A stretch of 64,000 nt of DNA from Sparassis latifolia. Its lineage: Eukaryota; Basidiomycota; Agaricomycetes; Polyporales; Sparassidaceae. Made by a program: the position numbers and the translations under genes. Below the pieces are notes generated by a model that was not told the DNA's origin, searched no databases, and saw only the letters and a program-made list of their open reading frames with translations. The stretch spans positions 744,001-808,000 of the forward strand of contig CM031554.1 in assembly GCA_018466975.1 (NCBI GenBank). The letters are read 5' to 3'. This document shows, one piece after another, positions 22,701 to 33,109 of the stretch. Position 1 is the first letter of the stretch. Each line of letters opens with the position of its first letter.

Positions 22701-23345
22701 CATAAGATATACCCACTTCATCCTTGACTACTATTATCACAGCATGACATGTCAGGTGCCTCAGCCAAAGTCTGTCACGGTGGCACAAGATTGACAGGGG
22801 AAGCAGCAAATTTGGAGCACTGGAGGCTCAAAATCTTTGTGCCTCCCTCAAAATAAAATTATCAGCTTCGGTAACTAATTCTTAAAAATCATCTTCTACA
22901 AAGTTATGAAAGCAGATTTTTGATGTACATTCTGTGCGTGGAGCATTTAGCCATGCAGAGGGTTTTGCCTGTCAAGTGTGACAAAATGATCACGTGATAG
23001 TAGTCGAGGATGAAGTGGGTATATCTTATGTGCATGCTGAATTCTGCATAGAGTTCTTGGGGAATACTGTACCATTTCGATCTATTCAACATGTCATGGG
23101 TCACATGCCCTTTTGTTGTGTCAAAATTTGGCAGCTGTCATGGGTCACAGGTAGTACTGTCGGAAGGTCTTTGCATATTACTGCCTCAAAGGGCACCCAA
23201 AATGGGAAAAATTACCTAAAAAGGGTCTAAAATGTTCAAAATTTCGGCCAGTTGTGAATGTCCGGCTGAGTTGTCTACCTGTCAAATTGGTACCATGTTG
23301 TCACATGTCACACCAGGTGTCGAATAGATCGAAATGATACAGTAA
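22701..23345. repeat. Nested short inverted repeats
   Basis: A roughly 33-bp sequence at 22707-22738 (ATAAGATATACCCACTTCAT core) recurs inverted at about 22995-23028. A second pair, TACCATTTCGATCTATTC near 23070, recurs inverted near 23318-23335. The arrangement suggests one or two small decayed inverted-repeat elements, but no target duplication was found. Confidence 0.45.
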
Positions 23346-23742
23346 TGTAGATGAGATATGATAAGAATAGTGGTGAGATGTGCCTGACTGAGTTTTTTGT
23401 GATTTGTGATTTGCATCTTTGGAATCTGTGTCCACAGTGGAAGATGGTGCAAAGGCATCATAGGGTGTGATTGTGAAAGGTGTAGTGTTGCTGTCAGTAA
23501 TTAGTGGAGGAGAGGGTTTTACTGCATGTTCATCTTCATTGTTGTTATCAATATATGAATGAGTTTTTAATACATCATGGGGGGGCAAAATACCTCAAAC
23601 CAATTGTGTTCAGTACACTATCTTTAATGACAGGATATGTGATGAGTTCTTGCCAATCCACTCTGCCAGCGGAAGCTTCTACCAGGGGTTTGTGTGCTGT
23701 CGACAATGGATGATGACAATCACGGACCAACTCCATTCAGTC
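23346..23742. other. Unassigned non-coding stretch
   Basis: Low-CpG sequence between the inverted repeats and the hAT-like MITE. Only short frames are present and none resembles a known protein. Confidence 0.4.
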
Positions 23743-24137
23743 TAGTGCAGAGCAAGGGTATGGATAACTCTCAAGGGTCAAGGGTAAGGGTATCGGAGGG
23801 TAAGGGTAGGGGTATGGGTTTTCAAACCCTTGTACCCTTGGAGGGTATTACTACCTATAGTATATATGATGTAGATAGTAACTACAGGGTGAATATAGAG
23901 TATGTACAGTCTGAGTACAACTTGAATCATGTTTACAGAAGCTTTAAAGATAAAAGAAGAGGGGTACAAACCTCAGACTTAATATATATAATGTCATTTT
24001 CTCAAATAAGAGCAAAGATTGAGGGGTATACCCTCAGGGTTTGGTACCCTTACCCCTGGTCAAGGGTATGTACCCTTGGAGGGTAAGGGTAGGGGTATGC
24101 CTCAAAGTACCCAGGGGTATACCCCTGCTCTGCACTA
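23743..24137. mobile_element. hAT-like MITE with GGGTA-rich ends
   Basis: A 395-bp non-coding element with terminal inverted repeats TAGTGCAGAGCA(A)GGGTA and TACCCCTGCTCTGCACTA. It is flanked by ATTCAGTC (23735-23742) and GTTCAGTC (24138-24145), an 8-bp target duplication with one mismatch, the length made by hAT transposases. Both subterminal zones are dense in AGGGTA/TACCCT motifs on both strands (23755-23850 and 24020-24125), a likely transposase-binding array. The middle is AT-rich with no transposase. Confidence 0.75.
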
Positions 24138-25800
24138 GTTCAGTCTAGGGGTAACAACTGCTTGTGCAACAACATCGGCGGAGGCGCAACCTGACCGAGG
24201 TTTGCATCAGCGCGTATCTTTTTGCAGCGTGCACTTTGTGTACACTTCAAAAGAAGGGGCATCTCCCACACTCTCATTGAATGCAAACTCCATGGATCAA
24301 TACAGTGCAAAAGAACGAAGGTTCGACTGACTGGGGAGGGAGGGCCTCCTCTGATTCACCATGATGTCATCGATTTAACAGGATCCCGAAAGACGACCTT
24401 GAGGAATGATACCGCATCATGCCTGTATAAATCTTACCATCTTGCCATGTCTTGCATGTAATCATGAACTCATTCATCCATGCAGTTCCTGAAACACCCG
24501 CCCGATAGGCTCGCAACCTTGCCCAGGTGCCGCAATGCAGTGCAAAATTGACCGCATCTTTCGAGCACCTTGTTTGAATGCCAAGTTGAATGAGAAGACA
24601 ATGACAGGAAAAACAGGCGACTTCGCATGGGGGGGGGGGAAGGAACAATACACTGGAAGATGAGGCAGATTCTGAGTCTAGCACTGAGCGCAAGAAGTGT
24701 GTCCTGAGTACCAGGTTTTTGAATGCGACGTGTTCATCATATCACACATTGCCAATCTGTGGATCCTAATGATGAGAGATGTGGAGGAGTAAGGGGGACC
24801 TTGATGTACATCCTGCATCAATGAGTCAAATGTTCACTGATATAACTGGGCATGCAGGAGGATGCCTGCCAACACATGATGTGTTGAAGCCCGAGTGTGG
24901 AGAGGTTTTCAGTGGAATCACCATGTTCTTTTTTGGCCCCTCCCTATTTCCCGCCCGATATCCTACATCTGCAAGTCTCACATCCACCATGTCCGTGCTT
25001 CCTATTCCTCCTCAGCCCTCCAAGTTAGCCTGTACCAGCCTCCTGGATGAGCTTTCCCCCAGCAGCATCTCGCGCCAACACCTTGCAATGGACACTACTG
25101 AGCCACAGAGCTCGATGCTCCTTGAGTGCTTTATGCGTACATTTCTTCATACGTTCTTCTTCGAGGACTTCCTCTTGCAGACTCGGGCACTGGCCTCGCT
25201 CCATGACACACACGACGGTGCTGTGCTGCAGGAGTGGGTGCTCCTGTTCCTTGAGATGATGGTCATGGGCCATGCATAGGACATCGTCGGCATGGAGGGC
25301 AGCATGTTTAGTTCAGTCATAGAAGACGTGCTGTGGTGGATGTATCACGGGTGTGAGATTGTTCAGAAAGGATGAGGTGTTTCTGATGTAACTGAATGGA
25401 TTGATATTCTTGACAGCCTGCATGACAGCCTATATGTGCCCATGGAATGTAACTCCATCATCTATTTTGTGAACCCTTGCCAGTCAACAACTGAGTCCAA
25501 CTTCCAACAAGATTATACAATCTTAACTTCTCAAATTGGTGAGGAGGGACATGTCCCACTATGTCGACCCGTCAGTAGCTGCCTCGTGAATTTGTACAAC
25601 TCAGGGCCATGGTAGTAGTGTGGGAACACGTCATTATTCGTCACATCGTGAAAGCCATTGGCGTGAAGCATTTCACAGAAGGCATGAACTCTCCTCGTTC
25701 ATCTACAGTCTATGTATGCAAGGTCAGGAGAGGATCCTTCAATGTAGTTGGAGAGCATACTTTTCTGCCATGAGTCAATCCTTTTCCTCTGTGTACATGA
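24138..25800. other. Unassigned low-CpG region
   Basis: No gene can be supported. The largest frame (24779-25279, plus, 166 codons) has no recognised motif and no codon bias I can see. A run of nine or ten G lies at 24631-24640. The region may hold further decayed gene copies like the transporter that follows. Confidence 0.4.
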
Positions 25801-27450
25801 CAGCTGGGTCGCAGTTCTTGACCTCTAGAAAGAGCAACGTAAATGCCGAACAAATTCATCGGTGTCAGGCCTAGCAATGTTGGAGAAATGCACGTACCAG
25901 CTCCCATGATACAGCAGCCAAAGAAGACTATGCATGCATCAGTAAAGAATAAAAGAATACATGAGATTATAAAGGAACATACTCCATAGTGCAGCGGAGG
26001 TGCCGATCTCAGTCGTGAGAGTGTTGAATGTGAGCACAGAAATAATTGTGCCCCCTTGCTGCATGCATCATACATGCCATGCACAGATGCACAAAAGTGC
26101 ATTAGGAAGACCTCACAAGTCTGGACAAAGCTCGAAAAAAAGCACAAAGGCCAGATGTAATCCAGACATTTTGAGGAAATTCTGGCATTTTCTACTGGAC
26201 ATTTTTGCTCAATTTCCGGATTTTGAGATCTGATGTTGTCTCCCATATTTAAAGATCCTGCGTGATCATGTATGACCTTCAGATGAACAACGTGAAGGCA
26301 ATCATCAGTGGCAATGTCGCAGCATGATGTGGTGAATTGATGGGAGGGACTTACACGATGTCAAGAAGAAACCAGCAGATGCACATTCTAATGAAGATCC
26401 GAAAGTGCTGCCACTCCAAGAAATAATGCATGAAGTCTATCAATGCATCATGCATCACATCGATGTTAGCCCACACCAGAGGATCAATGATGCATATCAG
26501 TAAAATGGCCGTGTCTGGCTACTGCCTGTAGGGGCAGCGCAGGAGAGGTGGGCTGGGCGCTGTGAGACTGCACATCTGTTCAGTGATGCTATTTTCTGGG
26601 CTGGCCTTCTTCTTGAGCACGTTGATCAACTCCATCTTAATGTCTGCATTCTTCTGCGATGCCTCAAATTGCTTCGACTCAGGGAGGGTAAGGCACTGGT
26701 AGAGCATGCTGAACATGGGGATGAGTGAAAGGCCAACTAAAATATGCCATACCGAGTGTATGAATCATCACTGATCAATTTTCTGGGGATCACAATGAAG
26801 GATGTGCACTACTCACTGCCGTCAACCTTGCTCATCTCATCTTCGACCTCCATGACATGCTTGTAGCATGCAAGCATGATGATAACAGCGATGCCACCGA
26901 CGAGTGAACCCCAGCCCTGGTTGACAAGTATATACACAAGCAGAATATGCTCCAGCAGTGCAGTCGCTCGCCATGGAGGTGGACATGGGGTGGCCACTGC
27001 CAATGCCAATGCCAAGGAGACTACGAAAGATGGATAGCCAGATGAGAGAACCTGAGGCAGAGAGGTCAACTAATGCAGATTCATGAGCCAGGACTGAACT
27101 GCAGTGCAGAGCATATGCATCAGTGGGGTCAACGACACATGGGGTAGTAGCGAAAATGATAAGCATAAGTTCCTTCCAGTCTTTGAAGAACACACACTTA
27201 GTCACACAACCACGAACGTATCACTACAATGAACTCATAGACAGCCTTCCGACCCAAGTAGTCAGAGTAGTAACCTGGGGAAATTGTCTTTAGATGATGA
27301 TAAAGATGTGGTATAGCTGATGCAATGAACTGAAGATGAACTGGCCAATGACACTGCCTATGTTTTTGCTAACCTTGAGGAAGCCTTAAAGACCGGCTGG
27401 GGGGGCTGCACCATTGTAAAGGTGATATTGAAGCATGGTAGAGACCGGTG
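25800..27450 (-). pseudogene. Decayed PHO84-type inorganic phosphate transporter (MFS)
   Basis: Pieces of one membrane transporter occur in the right order on the minus strand, in changing frames and separated by what were probably introns: STMLQYHLYNGAAPP, NIGSVIGQFIF (27317-27361), DYLGRKAVYEFIVVI, KELMLIIFAT, FRSLLGIGIGSGHPMS, HILLVYILVNQGWGSLVGG and IIMLACYKHVMEVEDEMSKVDG-like residues, MFSMLYQCLTLPESKQFE (26.7 kb), FMHYFLEWQHFRIFI with CWFLLDIV (26.4 kb), NTLTTEIGTSAALW and FFGCCIMGAG (25903-25927). These match the phosphate:H+ symporter family. A TAA stop (27386-27388), frameshifts and loss of the GGDYP motif (here GSGHP) show it is dead. Many differences look like CpG transitions. Confidence 0.7.
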
Positions 27451-27633
27451 AAGGGACGCAGAGCGCGCTGAGGTGGGAACCACATCCACGAAGCGGTCTC
27501 ACATTTTGGAGATACTACAGGGTGCTACACGACCGACTCTAGTCTGACAACAGTTGGAAGCTGGTTATCGGAGGAGGGCACACTATGAGCCTGAATGCTA
27601 CTTCCAATTCCTCGACTATGATCTGCAACTGTC

Positions 27634-28280
27634 TCAAAGTACCATCCGCCAGCTCGCATCTATCAGTGATTCCACGCATGATATCATACAGTTCGTGGGC
27701 CATGTTGCGCAATGTCTCAACCTGAAGGCGCAAGGTTCCTGATGGCGATAAAAGCTGAGGAACACGATTCCAGGAAAATAGGGACAGGACGACCGTGCAC
27801 CAATGTCAGAGAGACCATCTGGCGGGTGGCCTAAACCAAAGTTCTCGCGGACAGCGAGGTCGTCATACAGAATGCGAGCAGTCAAACCACGAGGAATGAC
27901 TGCAGGAAGGTGATCCGCAATTCGAGGTATCATCTGACGACCACCTTCTATAGTGCGAGCTGTTGCCAGGTGTATTTCTACTTGGGCCAGGACAGGGATA
28001 TCGCGCGGAAGGGGTAGGATGATCCCCACGCTGGCTGCTTCAGACTGGGCTTGGACCATAAAGACCTGAGGGACGTGTGAGGGTCAGATGGCGAAGGATC
28101 ATATGCTCATGGGGCCCTCACCAGCAGAACGTGCATCCGGACTGCCCATGCTTTCCACAGGATCAGATCGAAGGGCTCGGTAAAGATCTCAATGCGAAGA
28201 AGAGCTTCCGCGAGGGTGTATTTGCGAAGGATGACACTGGCATCTATGGATAGGAGATTGAGTTTAGGATGGGAGATGCC
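27634..28280 (-). pseudogene. Decayed gene fragment of unknown function
   Basis: A protein-like segment on the minus strand: SIDASVILRKYTLAEALLRI, EPFDLILWKAWAVRMHVLL, then an intron-like GTGAGGGCC...CTCAG and VFMVQAQSEAASVGIILPLP, RDIPVLAQVEIHLATARTIE, PRIADHLPAVIPRGLTARIL. The regular amphipathic pattern and splice-like break suggest a real ancestral gene, but I do not recognise the family. CpG content is higher here than in the neighbouring transporter remnant. Frames are lost below about 27640. Confidence 0.35.
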
Positions 28281-29640
28281 TCCGAGATGGGCATGTCCTT
28301 ATTAGGCACTCGGGCAGGTTCGGTGATGGAGGATCTCTCAGAATGAGTAGGAGCGTGAGCGGACGGGATTGCCAGATATGGCATGATGGGCAGTGATTCA
28401 GCGGAGCGATTGTTAAGCAAAGGCGGGCAGTATCAGGAGGGCAGGAAAGGTCAGGACCAGTTAAGTATGATGGCAGGGGAAGAGGCCGGGAGAGAACCGA
28501 CCGTCCCAGAAGGTACGCTTGCAAAAAGCCTCATTTACATTCTCATCCCATTCAGTTAGTGCGTCTTTGGGCAGTCTTGCATTTGTGCTTTTTTGGGCAG
28601 TCTTGCATTTTTGCATTTCAGCGTTCTCCTTAGAGTAGTGCGATTTTACCCCGACATGTTTCCAGCGATTATTGTGACTACAGAGATTTTCCTAGCTATG
28701 CTTTCGGGCCATCCACCTCATACCTCTGGAATAGACTCTTCTCCTTCATTGCATCTCAGACCCCACGCAGACTTGATTCCGCTCGTACTCCTCCTTTCCG
28801 GCTTGTGACAGAACTACAATCACATCACCAGCTAGCAGCAGTGATGTGTCAGAGATGGTGATGAAGAAAGATAAAAATGTGTGCCCATATTGATCGGAAC
28901 AAGCGCGAACCATTTAAGAAAAACCCAACCTGCATGAGATAGTGGTGAGTCAGTGACTGGTCAAATGACAGGTGGAAGCGGTCAGAAATCTTGCCACATG
29001 TATGGTGTTATTTGTGTGAGACAAATACATTGCTGTGAAATCACAAACAGCGATGCCCAAGGGGGGCCTAGCCAAATCAGCTGGCGAAACAACCCTTAGG
29101 TGGCACCCCCTTAATCGATCCCCGGGGTCCTGGCTCTGAACTCTTGGAGGCAGTTTTGCCTAACTCTCGAATGGCAAGCCCAATTCTCAGAATTTCATTC
29201 ATCACTGCATGATCTGCAATAAAATATACTTACTCAAGCTTCTCCAATTGTCAGCGCTTTCAAAGCTGTGAGTGAAAAGGGTCAGAGGTGAAGACATTCA
29301 ATGACTTCTTATCAGCAAGGTCTTATCAGCAAGGTCGACTTCATCTTATCAGTGTGTTCTTTACCTTACCTGCCGCATTCTAGGTCTTATTACACCATCC
29401 ATCTGATCTTATCAGCCAGGGTAAGGTCTCTTTGGTACTCGGGGTCCGTTCCTTAACTCTTGAGGGTAGGTTTTAGGAAATTCTCTGACCTGGTGCCCCT
29501 TAGCGACACCTCAAGTTCTAACTCTCACCTTGACATCACCAGGTATATGCTGAGACTCAGGGATCTTTGGGTCCAGGAGTTGGCACAGGTAAAGTGATGC
29601 TCAAGGTGGATCCGAAATTATCTCGTAAGCCCCGCCATCT
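28281..29640. other. Unassigned region
   Basis: No gene is recognised. A repeated TCTTATCAG(CAAGGTC) motif occurs five times between 29308 and 29420, and two loosely similar blocks containing AACTCTTG(A/G) lie near 29138 and 29455. The right end merges into the ABC-transporter remnant. Confidence 0.4.
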
Positions 29641-29644
29641 ACCA

Positions 29645-30385
29645 ATCCATCTGATGGCCGTGCTTGGCCATTGCCCATGCACTATTGCATAACCCCACTG
29701 TACCAATTCTTGGTGAGTTTTACTTGGGTGTTTTTAGTGAAATGGTCACTGAACTGCAGGGTGGAATTCACAGACGAAGCCATCTCCATGCTGGATGCGA
29801 TGTCATGCATTTTGGTGTTCGAAGTCATCAAGCTATGGCACCAGAACATGAATACTATTGTGATTACATACGATCTCTCTCAAATTGATTCCGAAGATTT
29901 CATATACATGCTCAAAGACAGCACTGTTGCTGAGCAGGGGTACCACAATAAACTCAAGTCCTTCCCTAATCAGTTCTCTCAGGTGCTCCTGCTCCAGAGT
30001 GCAACCCGTTGTTTTCAGGAGAAGGTCAAGAAAATGCTGATGCCAATTCTGGTTGAGGTGATCCTTGAGCAACAGGACATGGAGAAGCAGGAGGAGCTTG
30101 AGGATGTCAAATGCAGCACACGTTCATTGAAGCACCAGAGTATTATGCACTCAACTGCCACCCGCTAATGGTGAGCAACTGGATGTTCAATGTCATTGTG
30201 GAGCTTACCAGGCCAGCCAACCAGTCATCTCCAGTGGTAGGCTCCAGCCATGAGGCTCACACAAAGAGTTGGTTTGTCCCTCTTGAGACATGTCTGGAAG
30301 AGTTCTCAGTAGATGTCAGGAAGCAGGTGCATAGACAGACCTTGTATATTGACATTCTGATCCTGCCTCACCAGTGGTGGCCATT
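29645..30385 (+). pseudogene. Decayed STE6-type ABC exporter, nucleotide-binding domain end
   Basis: The remnant reads LAIAHALLHNPTVPILG, an intron-like GTGAGT...CTGCAG (29713-29759), then FTDEAISMLDAMSCILVFEV, WHQNMNTIVITYDLSQIDSE and FIYMLKDSTVAEQGY. This is the Walker B/D-loop/H-loop end of an ABC transporter and resembles fungal a-factor (farnesylated pheromone) exporters. Relative to the family, LDEATSALDATSR has become TDEAISMLDAMSC and the switch His (THD) is Tyr (TYD), so it cannot be a working ATPase. Nearly all changes fit C-to-T or G-to-A. The homology continues weakly to about 30380, where the palindromic element begins. Confidence 0.65.
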
Positions 30386-30522
30386 ATTGTATAACAATAC
30401 CCCAGTTACCTGGGGGAAGCATTGTTCACTACTCACCAGTTATTGTCAATTGTCAAAGTTATTGTTAACAACAGCCTGAGAGGATTGTAATGCAATAACA
30501 AGTTGTACAAAACAACTTGCAC

Positions 30523-30606
30523 TCAGCCAGACTTAAACCCTGATCTTCCGGACACATAAGCACATGCCGCACACACAATCTACCAACTGCTCCATTGAGT
30601 AATGTA
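30523..30606 (-). other. tRNA-like segment, left arm
   Basis: Read on the minus strand it contains TGGAGCAGTTGGTAGA, close to a polymerase III A box (TGGCGCAGTTGGTAG), and about 50 nt later GGGTTTAAGTCTGG, a B box with one C-to-T change. ACTCA near its start can pair with TGAGT at its end as a broken acceptor stem, but the T-stem does not pair well. A decayed tRNA-derived SINE or tRNA relic is likelier than a working tRNA. Confidence 0.45.
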
Positions 30607-30964
30607 TTTTTCTTAGCCTTAATTCTCTATAAGGCTACTGCCTTCTCTAATATACATATTAGAATCTTTTGTAATAACTACTATATCCTGTTGTTACTGT
30701 TGCTTCTAAGAGTGATTGATGTCTCTGTTAATAAGTCTTTGAGTGCCTAATATTAAGCATTTCCTTTTTAGTTGAGTAAATATTCAAATAAGATTAAAAC
30801 TGTAAGATCAAAATTTGTAGATGTAATAAAGCTATTAGAAGGGTGAAATAAATAGAAAAATGTAGGTAAATAACTATTAGAAGCAACAGTAACAACAGGA
30901 TATATAGTTATTATAAAAGATTCTAATATGTATATTAAAGAAGGCAATAGCCTTATATAGAATT

Positions 30965-31053
30965 GAGGCTAAGAAAAATACATGGCTCAATGGAGCAGTT
31001 GGTAGATTGTGTGTGCGGCATGTGCTTATGTGTCCAAAAGACCAGGGTTTAAG
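30965..31053 (+). other. tRNA-like segment, right arm
   Basis: Mirror image of the left-arm segment: GGAGCAGTTGGTAGATTG (A-box-like) and CCAGGGTTTAAGCATGG (B-box-like), with CTCA at the start pairing TGAG at the end. It differs from the left arm at a handful of sites, so the two arms have drifted since the palindrome formed. No clear anticodon loop can be drawn. Confidence 0.45.
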
Positions 31054-31214
31054 CATGGCTGAGTGCAAGTTGTTTTGTACAACTTGTTATTGCATTACAA
31101 TCCTCTCAGACTGTTGTTAACAATAACTTTGACAATTGACAATAACTGGTGAGTAGTGAACAATGATTCCCCCAGGTAACTGGGGTATTGTTATACAAAA
31201 GTGGAAATCACAGC

Positions 31215-32065
31215 TGGATGACCTTCGATGCATAGGCGCCCTACCACCTCCTCCAGTCCCTTTCACCAACTCACCACCTTCCTCGGACATTGAACGGGCA
31301 GGCCATCTGGCATGAGGATGTGCCAGGTGACATAACCAAGGCCCCCACTTCAAACACGGGGCCCTCTTTTATCATTATCGACCCTCGATGCATAGGCATC
31401 CTACCATCTCCCCCAGTCCCTTCCCCCAACTCACCACCTTCCTTGGGCATTGCACAGGCAGGCCGCCTGGCATGAGGATGTGCCAGGTGACATAACTGAG
31501 GCTCCCGCTTCAAATGCAGGGCCCTCATTCGTCATCGACAACCTTCAACATACGACATCACCATCACCTCCCTGACCTCCTTCCCCCATCTCTCCACCTT
31601 CCTCGGCCATTGCACAGGCAGGCATGACCTCGTGCCAGGCGATATAATCAAGGCCCCCACTTTAATCACGGGGGCTTTGTTCGTTATTGTCGACCTTCGA
31701 TGTGTAGACACCCTACCACCTCTCCCGGTCCCTTCCCCCAACTTACCGCCTTCCTCGGGCATCGCATGGGCAGGCCACGCCGCCTGGCACGATCTCATGC
31801 CAGGTGACATAATTGAAGCCCTCGCTTCAAATGCAGGGCCCCCGTTCGTCTTCAATGACCTTTGACATGTGGCCTCCTCACCACCTCCCTGACCTTCTTC
31901 CCTCGTCTCTTGAACTTTCTCGGGCGTTGAATGGGCAGGCCATTTGGGATGAAGATGTGCCAGGCCATGCAAACCAACCCCCATGCTTCAAATGACTTTG
32001 GATGCATGGCCACCCTACCATCTCCTCCATTCCCTTCTGGCCTCTCAACCTCCCTGAGGTGTTAA
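31215..32065. repeat. Satellite of about 160-bp period, 5-6 units
   Basis: A landmark GATGCATAGGC or variant recurs at 31227, 31387, about 31546, 31699, 31863 and 32001, so units are about 140-164 bp. Typical units hold two hairpins: CCTGGCA...TGCCAGG (for example 31466-31487) and a GGCCCCC...TTCAAA...GGGGCC stem resembling a tRNA T-arm. The region stays open in several frames on both strands only because of its repeat composition; no gene is called. Confidence 0.75.
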
Positions 32066-32234
32066 ACATGCATGTTGCTGAGCATCAGGATGAGTCATAG
32101 AATGCAAATGACACCAAATGAGGCCTGTGCAGGCTGATCTCCTAGATATACAGCACCTCTGATTACATTGCACCAGTACCTGTACAGTACACATTGATCA
32201 ATATATACAGTTATCTACCGGTCCTTAAGACACT

Positions 32235-32310
32235 ACTTGTGGGGAGTAGGTCACTGCTTTGCATGGCAGGAACGATTCCTGAGGTTCGATGTTTCTACCT
32301 TTCTCTCATC
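32235..32310 (+). repeat. Dispersed about 80-bp LTR-end-like unit
   Basis: A copy of a short unit found at least six times in the window: CTTGTGGGGAGTAGGTCACT, then TTGCATGGCAGGAACGATTC and CTGAGGTTCGATGTT. It includes the perfect inverted repeat CAGGAACGATTCCTG. See the copies at 49210-49395, 53885, 54990 and 57158. Confidence 0.6.
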
Positions 32311-32489
32311 ATCTAATTGTTCTCACATGCATTAATTATTTTGTATTACTCCTTAGTAGTTGATTACTTGTAAACAGTGGTTTATTGCATTGTCTAGCAT
32401 GTTGTATATTTATTCAGTATCTATTTAAAGGTTTCACCATTTGTATTTACTCAAAACAGTTACTTTGGATGAAAATCTACTAAAATTTG

Positions 32490-32840
32490 ATGTTATACTA
32501 ATAAGTATAAAGCACTCAAGTCTTTCTTATTACTGTATAAATTTTTGAAGCTCTGAAACTCTGTTTTTATTTCAACTAGATTTATGTAAAAATTCATTTT
32601 ATACAGATACCAAAAAGAAATTAAGTATTAGAATGACTTATAATACTATTTAGATACTCTATTATTAATAACTGCATTTCAATCTTTTAGTATGCTATTT
32701 ATATAACATTTTACTTACAAATATTTGGTAGTAGTACTGCAATAGTTCAGCATGCTATCTATATGTCTATACAAAAAAGTTACAAGAAAATGCTAGTGCT
32801 TTCTAAATTATATTAGCCTGTAATATTATTAAATGACTGG
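32490..32840. repeat. About 340-bp AT-rich repeat, copy 1
   Basis: Matches 56823-57150 over its whole length with scattered differences, for example CAAAAAAGTTACAAGAAAAT in both. Non-coding. At the second locus it directly abuts the broken end of Helitron copy C, so it probably marks an inserted element or a recombination junction. Confidence 0.65.
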
Positions 32841-33109
32841 GATATTGATTAGTATAATATAGTAAGCTTCTAATAATATTATACTCTTGACTTACTTATA
32901 ACACGTTATTTGATCGTAGTTTATAAAAATATTATAATAGTGCATTAGACTATGTGACACACTTTACAACAATAATATGTTATGTTATCAGATGAGTCTT
33001 ATATGTTTGTCATGTTGCCTATCATTTAATATCAGTCAATAATGTAGTATAATGTAGATAATAATTTATTTGTAGCTGAGTATCTCAGAGTAGAATTATC
33101 TAAAACATA
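32841..33109. other. AT-rich non-coding sequence
   Basis: Strongly AT-rich with many short TATAATATT-like runs. Nothing recognisable. Confidence 0.4.

Larger units (their letters stand above)
30387..31198. mobile_element. 812-bp palindromic (foldback) element
   Basis: Two arms of about 320 bp are near-perfect reverse complements. The left starts TTGTATAACAATACCCCAGT at 30387 and the right ends ACTGGGGTATTGTTATACAA at 31198. The arms stay paired inward to about 30709 and 30873, leaving a centre of roughly 160 bp. No protein is encoded. Each arm carries one tRNA-like segment. Target duplications could not be identified with confidence. It sits exactly where recognisable homology of the ABC-exporter remnant stops. 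Confidence 0.75.

Noticed and set aside
23755..24125. Telomere repeat tract (GGGTA)
   Set aside because: Motifs are irregular, occur in both orientations and lie inside an element with terminal repeats and target duplications, unlike a TTAGGG telomere.
29645..30385. Part of a mating-type locus because of the STE6-like exporter
   Set aside because: Only a dead NBD fragment; no pheromone receptor or homeodomain gene nearby.
30523..31053. Two functional tRNA genes in inverted orientation
   Set aside because: T-stem unpaired, B box mutated and no clear anticodon loop; treated as tRNA-like relics.
31117..32069. Several 60-150-codon ORFs rich in Pro and Gly
   Set aside because: Explained by the 160-bp satellite, which is open in several frames on both strands without coding signs.
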